From the NCBI GenBank assembly GCA_025716855.1, contig JAIXMQ010000070.1, positions 62,001 to 126,000 of the forward strand: a DNA stretch of 64,000 nucleotides. Reading direction: 5' to 3'. Position 1 is the first letter of the stretch. The number at the start of each line of letters is the position of its first letter. A model generated the notes under the pieces. It had not been told where the DNA came from. It worked only from the letters and a program-made list of their open reading frames with translations, and did no database searches. Made by a program: the position numbers and the translations under genes. The stretch is from Pilaira anomala (taxonomy: Eukaryota; Mucoromycota; Mucoromycetes; Mucorales; Mucoraceae). Shown here piece by piece: positions 12,213 through 22,633 of the stretch.

Positions 12213-13438
12213 ATGGCCAAAATGACGATTGATTCGGGTTATATGTGGTTGGGCCTTTATTTTGTTCTGAACTTATCATTAACATTATACAACAAGATCA
12301 TCTTGAATAATTTCAAGTTTCCATATACATTAACTGCTATTCATACACTATGTGGTAGTATAGGTTGTTATCTTTTGTATCTCTTTGGTTTCTTTATGCC
12401 AGCAAAGTTAGGTGACCGTGAAAACTTGATCATGGTTATGTTTTCTGTACTTTATACCATTAATATTGCTATTAGTAATGTTTCATTGTAAGTTTCAAAT
12501 TATATATAAGGAGTATATTATACTTATCTTGACTAATATATATTTCTGTGTAAAAGACATCTTGTTTCTGTACCTGTAAGTTGATTATATAACCCAAAAA
12601 AAAAAAAATCTATATTTATAACAATATACATTTATAGTTCCATCAAATGATTCGTGCAATGACACCCGTATTTACCGTCATTTTATCGATTGCATTTCTT
12701 CAAAAACATTATCCACGTAAAATATATTTATCTTTATTACCAGTAAGTACAAGGAAAAAAAAAAGAGAGTTGTACAAACACTTTATTAAATCATTTATAA
12801 TATTTAAAAAGGTTGTTCTGGGTGTGGGGTTCGCAACATCAGCAGAATACGAATTTACATATATGGGATTTTTCCTTACAGTATTAGGAGCTATTTTAGC
12901 CTCAGTAAAGACCATTGTAACGAACCGAGTCCAAGTAGGCCGACTTAAGCTCAACCCACTCGATTTATTATTCCGTATGTCACCTTTAGCCTTTATCCAA
13001 TGTTTAATTTATGCGCATGTTACAGGTGAATTAGATAGAGTCCATGAGTTCTCGGTCGAATTCATGACTTGGAATTTAGCTAGTTCATTATTGTTTAATG
13101 GTTTGATCGCTTTTGGTTTAAATATCGTGAGTTTTACTGCCAACAAAAAGACAAGTGCACTCACGATGACCGTGGCAGGTAATGTGAAACAAGTTTTATC
13201 CATCATCTTGTCCATCGTCATTTTTGATTACGCCATCAATTCAACCAATGCCTTTGGCATCTTGTTGACTTTATTGGGTGGCGCTTGGTATGGGTCCGTA
13301 GAGCTCTCTTTAAAGAAAAATGCTGCTCAGTTATTACCTACGACCACCAATAATACAACAACTACTTCAAATACCCTATTAGATGAAAAGTATGATCATC
13401 ACAATACTAATATCATGTCTGAAAAGACAGTAATATAA
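12213..13438 (+). CDS. Nucleotide-sugar / triose-phosphate translocator (TPT, SLC35-like)
   Basis: Four exons (12213-12487, 12557-12575, 12638-12742, 12812-13438) give 1026 nt, 341 residues. The protein is a multi-pass membrane carrier of the drug/metabolite transporter superfamily. Typical TPT features are LTLYNKIILNNF in the first helix, AISNVSLHLVSVPFHQMIRA across exons 1-3, the block SVKTIVTNRVQV and the C-terminal TANKKTSALTMTVAGNVKQ...GGAWYG. About nine to ten hydrophobic helices can be seen. Proteins of this type exchange nucleotide sugars or sugar phosphates across Golgi or ER membranes; the substrate cannot be told from sequence. The tail is hydrophilic, Thr/Asn-rich. Exon 2 is only 19 nt but is needed to keep the frame and the conserved segment. 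Confidence 0.92.
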
Positions 13439-13636
13439 TAAAAATTGAAATAAAATACCAAAAAAAAAAAAAAAAAAAAGAAACGTGCTTTGTCTTTCTT
13501 ATCTCATATAGAACGCGTTACACCATTCCTATTTATGATTATATATAATAAAGGGGGCTTATTATAAAAAAACTAAGCCCGTTTTTTTATAAAAAAACAC
13601 ACACACACAAAAATGCATGATTCCTGGTGTAACCAT

Positions 13637-14523
13637 TTATTTATTTATTTTTTTCTCTACGATATTTAATAGTAAAGAAGAATATTTTTCAAGTAATTGA
13701 ATTGTTTCAGGCGACGATTCAATTTTTGGTTTTTGAATCGTTTTTGAGATTTTATCAACTACTTGATCCAGTTTGTTTTCAATCGTCATGAGGGATCGTT
13801 GGTTCGATATGGATTTTACTGTAGCTAAATAAGTCTCTAATACACTATCTAACAAGATCGTCACGCCTTCTAAATCTGCTAATGCGTTTTCTAACTTGGG
13901 ATCCTCCTCTTCTTTCTTTTCTACTACCTGTTTTTGTTCTTGTATAGGCTCTGATGGTTGTTGATTCACGGGTGGCTCAACAATCACAACAGACTGAATT
14001 GGCTCAGAAGGAGGAGGAGGAGGAGGAGGAGGAGTAGGACGCGTGATCTTTTCTTTTGGCGGTGTTGTCTCTTTGATAGGAGGTGCCACATCAATTGTTA
14101 ATTTAACGGGTTCAGTAGAGATAGGTGGACTCATGAGGGGTGCAGGTTGAAACGAGGTAATGAGTTGATCCAAAGAAGGTCTAGGATCTGTTTTGATTGC
14201 ACCTGTTAAAGAAGATAAGAATCGAGCTGTGATACTCTGTCTTTTATTGGACTTTTCCAACTTCTTTTGGATCTCCTTGTAGGCTTTTGTATCATGATGT
14301 TCGGTTGTAGGAGAAGGAACAGGAGGTATAATGATATCATCGAGATGACTTTGTCTACGTAAAGAAACTGAAGTGGTGGTACGACTGATGGATAATGAGA
14401 CGCGAGGTGGTTCACGCGCTGTGATGTCTCGATTGATTTCATCATCTACATTATCTTCACTTGATTCTTCATCATTGACTTGAATATTTGTTTCGTTATC
14501 TGATACAGGTCCACTTTCACTTC

Positions 14524-14554
<31 letters not shown>

Positions 14555-15616
14555 GTCTTCATCACACGTGGTTTGTATACTATGATGCGTTGAAACTTCA
14601 AATGGTTTACTGGTTTTATCTTGTTCGGGCGTGAATATGATTTCTTCTTCATATTCCTCTTCTTCATCTTCTTCTTCTTCCTCTTCTTCTTCCTCTTCTT
14701 TTTCTTCTTCTGTGTTATTATTATTATTATTATCTACATCATTATCTGAATCATCTTCTAAAAAAGAAAATCATGAGTATTTTTTTTTTTTGTGTGTGTT
14801 TCAATTCTTTATATATATATATATACCTTCAGCCAATGTTTTGAATGAAGCCTTATTTGTTACTATTTGTTGTGGATCATCATTCACTCTTCTATTATTA
14901 AATGTAGGTTGACTACTTCTCCTACTAATCACAGCTTGCTTTATTGTTGTTGCTGTCGCACCACCAGCTGTCGTTTTCGTAGGTGATTTTCTATTGGTAT
15001 ATTCTGAATCTTTTCGAAGTATCGCGTCTCTTGAAATAGCGCGTCGTAAGATCGGGTTTCTTCCTGCACTTGTAGGAGGTGTAGGTGACTGTTGTCGATA
15101 CTGAACCAAACCTCCACCTGGTGGTAGTGGTGTGAATTGACTTGTCGTTCTTTCTCTTCCAACAGAGGAGGTAGGTAATCCATTATACAATCGATCTAAT
15201 TTCCCCGTACTACGTTCAGCTGGTGATTTCCTACCTGTTTGTACTGGTGGATGCTGATCTAAAGGAGATGTAATCACTCTACTTTCCTTTCTTAGGAACA
15301 TATTTCGATTATTCAGGATTCGATTATTGGCTGTATTACTTGTAGGTGAACCACTGATGACTGACTCTGTCACTTCTCCTCCTCCTCCTCTTCTTCCAGC
15401 AATCTTTTTATAAACATCATCGTATTTTTGTTCTGCAGGTGACATGGTAGAAAACGTTCTACGTTCTCCTTGACGTATCATTTGAGAAATACTTGCAGTG
15501 GGTCTAACGACCGTACTTACACGTCTTGCACGTTTATTGTTTTGTAACCCAAGTAACATAGCAACTCGTTTCGGATCCTGTTGCTGTTGTTGTTGTTGTT
15601 GTTGATCTATATCCTC

Positions 15617-15649
<33 letters not shown>

Positions 15650-16414
15650 CAGTTTTTGTTTCATCATCTTTTGATCCCGTTCAGTTGCTCTCGCACACAT
15701 TTTTGAAATAATCTCTCGACTGACTTTCCAAATAAAGACCGTACCATCTGAACAGGTACTGACGACGCGTAATCCATCTTCTTCCGTATTCGTTCGAATA
15801 AATTTGACAGACGTGATGAGTTCAGAATGCGCACAGACCTTTTCAATACAGGTACTGTTGGTCAAATCAAATAATCGAATACATCGATCGGATCCACTGG
15901 TGACAGCATAAGTACCTGAAAAGGGATCCAGATCGATATTGATTAAACTACCACCTGAATTCTCTGAGAATTTACCAATCTCTTCTGCCGTCTCGGGTTT
16001 ACAGATTCGAAACGGTTTACCGGACTCGACACTGAGGACATAGAGTTTTCTTTCACCTGTCACGGTGGCTACGTACCGTGCGTTGACGTCTAAAGCCATA
16101 TCAAATACGGTGCTTCGGCCAGAGTAATTGTGGTAGGTGGCGTAAGGACGTGGTGTGATATCTAAAAAGGGAGTGACAGGATGTGTACGGTGTCGAAAGA
16201 TGATGCCTTTATCTGCACCACAACTGATGAGTTTATCTGAATCGTCAGAGAATTTGACCGATGTGATGGAGGATGAATGGTCGTCTAGACTTTGAACGAG
16301 TTGGAAATTGGATTTTATATCGAATATGTGAAGTAATCTATCTCTACTGGCTGTAGCAATTAAACTAGGTGCATCTAGAAATAAAATGCTTAATATTTTT
16401 GAATCTAAAATTAT

Positions 16415-16448
<34 letters not shown>

Positions 16449-17618
16449 AGGTTTCTTGGGTGTGGTTAGATCAATGGAGAGAATTTCAGAATCATGCGCT
16501 TCTTGAAATGTCAAGAGGTCCCAAGAATTCATATCGTGTACTCTTAAATTACCACTACGATCTCCAGTTGCCATCATTGTACCATCTGCGCTCATCTTTA
16601 AGGACCGAATACCGAAATCAGGACATTGATCCTCTGCAATTTCTAAACTTGAATTTTTAGATATACATATGAAAAAAAAAAAAAAGAATATTATTATTAT
16701 TTTACCAAAATTGCTTCGTAATTTTGAGAATTGAGCAGCATCCGGATCGACATAAATCATTTTAACAAGTTCCCTCGAATAAATATTCCTTCGATGTAAG
16801 CCGACCACAGTACTACTACTAGGAGACAAAATTCCATTCTGTTGTTGCTGCATCGGTGGAGAAAGAGGGGAACTGGAAGTAGAGGAAGTGGTATGAATGG
16901 CTGGACTATCCAGGTTCCAGATGCGAACTGTACCATCTGCAGAAAAAGTAGCAAATGAATTCAACGGGATCGCATTATCGTCTCGTTCAATATTTGGGCA
17001 TGCCTCTACACCCCATACACAATCACTATGAAAGATAAAACTACGGTATTTTCCAATCTTGGTCAAGTCTCGAATATCCCATACGTATAGACTTCTATCG
17101 GAGTAAACGGATACCACCCGTTGTGAATGTTCGTTATAGACCATCGCTACTGCATCGGGGTAATTGGCGTCGCTGGATCGTACCATATCCGGAGATGTGA
17201 CTAGACTGATATCGGTGCCTAATGGATGTGGTTTAGGAAGTATACCTACATATTTTAACGTAACGGGTTCAAAGAGTCTTTACTCATAAAAAAAAAAAAA
17301 TAGTTGTAAATATAAAATACAGAAAAGAAAAGAAAAAAAGAAAAAAAAAATTACCGAATGACACCTTCTGAACAGGTACAAATGACATAATTTGAAGAAA
17401 CAGCAATGGAAAAAGAATTCTTGACTTGAAGATCCACCCATTTATCCAAAACTCTGCCTTGTTTAAAAATACATAAAATACCAAGGTCCGTGATGAAGTA
17501 AGTGTAACCACTCTGACTGCTTTGATCACAAGCTACATCAACAAAGTTGGCGTCACGTAATACACCCAAGATACCTGATCTACCATCCAATACTTGTGTT
17601 TGACTTGATGATAAATTT

Positions 17619-17652
<34 letters not shown>

Positions 17653-18803
17653 TTTTTTTCGAGGCAGAGATAAAATATGCTTTACTTACTCTTTTGGGTA
17701 TACGTCCTCGAGCATCTAAATACCAAAATTTGACATGTCTTAATCCAGCAGTAACAAAGTAAGATCCATCTTTTGAAAATGAAACGGCGTTGACTCTACT
17801 CGTTACTTTATTACCGGCTAATTTGATTCCTTTTTTCCAATCCCATACGTAAAGATAGCCATCATGCTGTGTAAAAGATAGTTGATAAAAAGCTTAGAAA
17901 AAAAAAGTTGATATATAAATTACCTGAAATCCTATCGAAACTAAATATCGCATGTTCGGAGAAAATGATAATGACAGGACACCAAATTTATGTGATTTAA
18001 ATTCTCGGAGAAGTTTTTTTTCTTTCACGTCCCAAATAAGTATACGAGGTTGATGACCCATCTAAAACAATAAAAGGGTCAGCCTAAAAACCTTTCTCTC
18101 AGCATGACCACACACACAGTTCCCCAATCCCCTTATTATTATTTTTTTTTTTTTTTTTACTTCTCCAGCAGCTAAATAATTCCCATCGGGAGAAAAGGCT
18201 AAACAGCTGATAGGTTTTGCACGGCTATTTGCAGGTATACCAGACTTCTTTTCATCTAAGGTAGTTGCACTTGGTCCACTTAATTCATTTGAGGATGTAT
18301 TATTTCCACCAATATTACCCAAAGGTAAAATAAGTGGTGCAGTCGAAGCTTGATTTGAATTTAAATTATTTACATTCGTATTATTTATATTTATATTTGT
18401 TGATGACATTGGTTGTTGTTGTTGGGGTGGGTATAATAATGCCACTTGTTTATTACGTTTATGATTATAAATAACTACTACAGCTCCTGCCGCATAAGCA
18501 ATTAAATCATTTGCTGTAGCAAGTATATTCGTCGATGTAGATGTAAGTCCCATAATTCTTTCTAATTTTAACTAATAAAGTTATATTTTTTTTTTTAGTA
18601 CACATTTTTTTTTTCCATAAAAAAAAAAAAATCATATACATGTGTTTTACTTTAGGTACAGGTCTTAAAGTCTCTTTTCCTTTACGTCTTTGTGCATTGC
18701 TATTTTGAAAGGCTGTAAAGTTAGCAAGTTGATGAGAAAGTACATTGGTAGATTGGGAAGGTGGAGGAATATTTCCAGAATTGACAGGAAATTGTTCTTC
18801 CAT
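13637..18803 (-). CDS. WD40-repeat scaffold protein, WDR62/MABP1-like
   Basis: Nine exons (18651-18803, 18161-18571, 17924-18061, 17690-17866, 17355-17620, 16706-17277, 16448-16642, 14827-16374, 13637-14757) sum to 4581 nt, 1526 residues. The N-terminal half is a double WD40 propeller. It matches MABP1/WDR62 block by block: KLERIMGL, CLAFSPDGNYLAAGE, FSPNMRYLVSIGFQHDG, VWDWKKG, GRSGILGVLRD, LPKPHPLG, then SFATFSADGTVRIWNLDS. In animals these proteins scaffold JNK signalling and act at spindle poles. The C-terminal half is disordered: poly-Thr, poly-Gln, long Glu runs, poly-Pro, ending in a predicted helical segment (residues about 1400-1526). Animal homologues are of similar size. Function in fungi is not established. 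Confidence 0.9.
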
Positions 18804-20824
18804 GATATATTTTTTTTTAAAAAAAGTGTTTAAAAAAAAAGAAAAAGAGAGAGAAATAAAAAATAATAGAAAAAGAGAGAGAAATAGTAAACATATAAAT
18901 CACTACAGTACCTTGTGCTGCATTGGCAGTCACTTCAGACTCCTTTTAGTCTATTGTGCTACGCTTCTTTTCTTACTTGGTTTGAACCAACCTCATTGTT
19001 ATAACACAAAGAATGAAAGAAAGAAACTAGTCTATAAATAATTTATCGTACCACATAAACAGTACAAAAAAAAAAGAATGGTATAAACAGTGTGGAACAC
19101 AAAGAATGTAATATCAGAAATAATGAACGATCTTCTAACAACGCTGACAAAAAAAAAATCAACAAAAGTCGTGTAATAGATGCAGCACAAAGAAATAAGT
19201 TGTATAATTTTGCATGTATTATCATCTCGTGATTTTTTTTTTTTAAACTCTTTTTGAGTAACCATAAAAAGTGACAATGGACTATACAAACTAGTTTTTC
19301 GATTAATTAGGGTTGAACACAAAGAAAGGGGGTAGTATATGATGGTTTTGCATAGCCTCATTTTGTAATTAACTTTGATTTCATCTGCTGTATTTATCAG
19401 TAATATGACGAAAAAAAAAAACTTGGTATCCCTTTTTTTTTAACGGAGTCAATTTTAATACATATGTCTCTGTCTGTGAGAAGGGAAAACATTTAAGGAA
19501 TGGCAGCACTTGTTAAGGTTTTGTTGTCGAATGCTTGATTTGAAACAATTAACATGGATTAATATCCGAGTCTTACCCAACCGATTAAATTTTAGCAGTA
19601 ATAGTTAAAGATATACTATAAGCCTTTTTTTATTGATACGTTGCTTTACTATATTACACTCACATACAATATATATTAAAAGTAACTAAAGTATATATAT
19701 TCTACAATAAGTAAAGCTCTCAATTACAACAATATATTCGTTTATTTTAATTCGGAAGTATACGATTATGATAATGGAAACTGGTCAGGTTCAAATATAG
19801 AAGAGGGTGTTTATATAACACAAAAGTGTCTAGTGTTGTAAACGAGCACATTATATTCTCATATATATGTTCTCATCAACTTGCTTCTATATTTCTACAC
19901 ACAACAAGTTTATCTACTTACTCTGATTACTTAGCTGGCTCTTTTATATAAATCACATCATCGTATTTATTGACATAAATTATCAGGTACAGCAGCCAGT
20001 TACATTAACTTGGTTATTCTTACAGGAACTGATTTACCCATGACAAGAACAACGTGGACAGCTAAAGGTCGAAACCTGGGTCAGTTTTCGCTATTCTCAT
20101 GCAACGTCTCTTTAATTACTATTTTACTGTATATATACTAAGATGCTTTTTGTATCTTCTAATGAAGTTTAGTTTATTTTTGCAGTCTGATTATTTTAAC
20201 CTTTTTGTTATATACTTTAATTGCATTTTATTTTCATTTCTTCTATCTTATTTTTATAGCTCGAACATCTCATCTAGTAAAGAAACCAACGACATCATTT
20301 TTTGTCTGGTTAACACTGAGCTATTCACTATCGACTATTTAGTCCAGATCAATTCAATTCATTCTATGGACGCTCTGTCGTGGTGCGGTAGTTAAGACAG
20401 ATCTACCCGGAGTGCAGGAAAATTGACATTTTTACCATTCCCTGGACTCTAAAAAAGCGTGTTGTGTTATAAAAAAATTTTTTTTGTTAAAAACTCTTCT
20501 CCAATTAATGCATTTAAAGCATACGTTTAAGTGGCCCTGACATTGCCAACCTTTGCCACCTTGAGAAATTGACAGTTCTTTCTTCCGGGAACAGCGTCAA
20601 GTTTATTTTGACATACACAACAAATGTTAACCTACATACAACTCTTTCAAAAGTTTACAAACTGTTTAAAAACAAAAGAAAGATTGGTATATAATTCGGT
20701 TTTTGCTTACTTGATATCCTTTGTTTTGATCTACCATTAATACAAGAATTAATAGCTAAAATCAAAAAATGTATCGATTCATTTATAAACGTCTCACGAT
20801 ATCCCCAAAAAATATAAAAAGAGA
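18804..20824. other. Gene-poor stretch upstream of the tRNA
   Basis: Two kilobases without a supported protein gene. It contains the WD40 gene promoter and, at 19004-19326, four scattered copies of CACAAAGAA (three as ACACAAAGAA). The 11-base words TTGTGCTGCAT (near 18912) and ATGCAGCACAA (near 19180) form an inverted pair. Short ORFs here are Leu/Phe/Ile-rich by composition only. Confidence 0.45.
20816..20820 (-). terminator. Pol III terminator of the tRNA-Met gene
   Basis: On the minus strand a run of five T residues starts four bases after the tRNA 3' end, as expected for RNA polymerase III termination. Confidence 0.8.
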
Positions 20825-20897
20825 TGCTCCCTGCCAGGATCGAACTGGCGACCTTCAGATTATGAGACTAACGCTCTACCGACTGAGCCAAGGAAGC
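20825..20897 (-). tRNA. tRNA-Met (CAT), elongator type
   Basis: A 73-nt cloverleaf can be folded by eye on the minus strand. The acceptor stem GCTTCCT pairs with AGGGAGC with one G-T pair. The D arm is GGCTCAGTCGGTAGAGC, the anticodon loop CTCATAA carries CAT, and the T arm contains GTTCGATCC. The anticodon arm closely resembles fungal elongator tRNA-Met, unlike initiator tRNA, which has three G-C pairs there. No intron and no encoded CCA are present; a T run follows. Confidence 0.95.
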
Positions 20898-21153
20898 GCT
20901 CGTATATTTATGTCATTTTTTATGTTCTACTTATAGCTGTAATTTTGGACCCGGTCACGTGATTTCCACGTGGTAATAAATTTGTAAGTAATCGTTTGAT
21001 TGGCTAATTAGCAGAAGTTGTCATTATGATTTACTTAAATATAATCAATATAGCTAAAAGCAATTATTAGCATCTAACTTGACCATATAAAATATTAAAC
21101 GCAATGAGGGCTGTGAAAAATAGAACAAATATCCCTTTTATAAGAAAAAAGTA

Positions 21154-21190
<37 letters not shown>

Positions 21191-21720
21191 GATGATAGTG
21201 CGTACACACAGCAACAGTCTGCGTAAATGAAGGTCTATGTTGTTCATAGTTATGCTTGATTGAATGATTTAAAATCTTAACAACACATTAACTGCATTAA
21301 AAGATATAATTTTTATAACGTTTTCTATGAAGCGAAATCTTATAATAATTATGCAACAGTTGATCTTTTTGCACTTAAATTTTTTGATTTACCACATGAT
21401 GCATGCAATGTATCGGAAATCACATAATAATTTTTTAAAAAAAAGGGAGACGCGAAAGAACATATTACAGCGTGTTAGTTCTTGCATGAACTTTACTTTC
21501 AAATAAAATTAAATACTGTTGTTGAAATCCATCTGTCTTTTTTCGAATTACATAAATTGCTACGGGCTCTAAGGGGAAGAACAATAAAAAAAAGGAAAGT
21601 ATAAAAAGAAATCCTACTTTTTTTTTTTTTTTTTTGTTGCCTTCCTTGTTCAAACTATCTTGAATATAATCCGTATAGCTTGTAAGTGAACATATCTTTA
21701 TTACAAAAAAAAAAAAAAAT
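20898..21720. other. Spacer between tRNA-Met and the complex I gene
   Basis: Holds two palindromic E-boxes (see separate entry), a CCAAT-type ATTGG near 21000, a 30-base poly(T) near 21160-21188 and no supported gene. Confidence 0.5.
20955..20973. promoter_or_regulatory. Pair of palindromic E-boxes (TCACGTGA, CCACGTGG)
   Basis: Two perfect 8-bp palindromes with CACGTG cores at 20955-20962 and 20966-20973 lie 58-76 bp upstream of the 5' end of the tRNA-Met gene. In fungi CACGTG is the site of bHLH factors such as Cbf1 and Pho4. No protein-gene start lies close on either strand, so the target is unclear. Confidence 0.55.
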
Positions 21721-22327
21721 CTATTTCAAGTGAGTTCTAATGACGGGATTCTTCTTGTTATTAACTTGCTCTTGTCCTTCTGGAGTACCAGGAATCTTCT
21801 TTTCCAAACCCTATGATAATATTAAATCAATACCTTTCCCTCTATCCATCATTATAGTAATCATCTATTTACCAATTTCTCAAATACACAAGTATTGAAA
21901 GTACGTTCAGGTTTACGACAAGCATATAAATCTTGGTTGTTCTTTTCCAAACATTGCCAGTGTGCTTCAAATTCTTTTCCACAGTTTTCTCTAAGTTTGG
22001 TAATCCTTCATATATATTGATATCAGTATCAAAGTTTATGACCCCCCTAAAGAAAAAAAAAAAAAAAAGACGTAATACTTACAAATCGATGGCACAACGG
22101 GTAACCTTTCTACCTTCAGTAAGACAGTGCTTAGGATCATTGTTTTCACTCTTACAGAGCATGAAATCATCATTATACTCTTTACAATATTGTCCAATAA
22201 AAAATGATGCACTCTTTAAAGGTGCTGAAGTGACACCAAGCTCATCAACCTTGGGGACTGATTCAGGGAGAGGAGTGGGATCGACAAATTTAGTGTGTGT
22301 GAAAGTAGCTTCTTGTTGAGCAGACAT
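21721..22327 (-). CDS. NADH:ubiquinone oxidoreductase subunit, NDUFA8-like (twin CHCH)
   Basis: Three exons (22083-22327, 21873-22005, 21721-21810) give 468 nt, 155 residues. Paired cysteine motifs of the CX9C type are visible: CKEYNDDFMLC with CLTEGRKVTRC, then CGKEFEAHWQC with CRKPERTFNTC. This is the pattern of the NDUFA8 / fungal 20.8-kDa subunit on the intermembrane-space face of complex I, oxidised through the Mia40 pathway. The N-terminal VDPTPLPESVPKVDELGVTSAPL also fits this family, which lacks a cleaved presequence. The basic C-terminus (EQVNNKKNPVIRTHLK) closes the protein. Its promoter region is shared with the plus-strand acidic protein gene. Confidence 0.93.
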
Positions 22328-22633
22328 ATTAATGCAACCTTTTTTTTTTTTAAAAAAAAAAGAGAAATACACGTTAACAATCAAATTGAATAAAGTTTAA
22401 TTTTTTTTTTTTCGACATTTTGAAAAATATATTACTTGTTTATTTGAATAAGAAAAGGAACAATGTGTCCATATCCGGGGTTTCTACCAGCTTAAAACAA
22501 TCAAAGGTAGACCAGATAAGCGTGACGCAACCGTTTATATTTCATTTGATTGGCTTGATGAAAAATAAAATGTACGCGCCCTTTTTTTCTTTTTTTTTTT
22601 ATTTCTTATTTTTTTTTTTACTACGGATTCAAT
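22328..22633. promoter_or_regulatory. Divergent promoter region
   Basis: The 306 bp separating two divergent start codons. It contains an ATTGG (CCAAT on the other strand) near 22548 and poly(T) runs directly before both ATGs. No known TATA arrangement could be assigned with confidence. Confidence 0.4.

Noticed and set aside
19032..19361. 109-codon minus-strand frame rich in Leu, Phe and Ile
   Set aside because: Composition follows AT-rich DNA; it crosses the CACAAAGAA repeats and lacks any coherent helix pattern or family match.
20380..20600. GC-richer patch considered as a structured RNA or rRNA fragment
   Set aside because: No 5S, U6 or SRP signature and no convincing stem could be drawn by eye.
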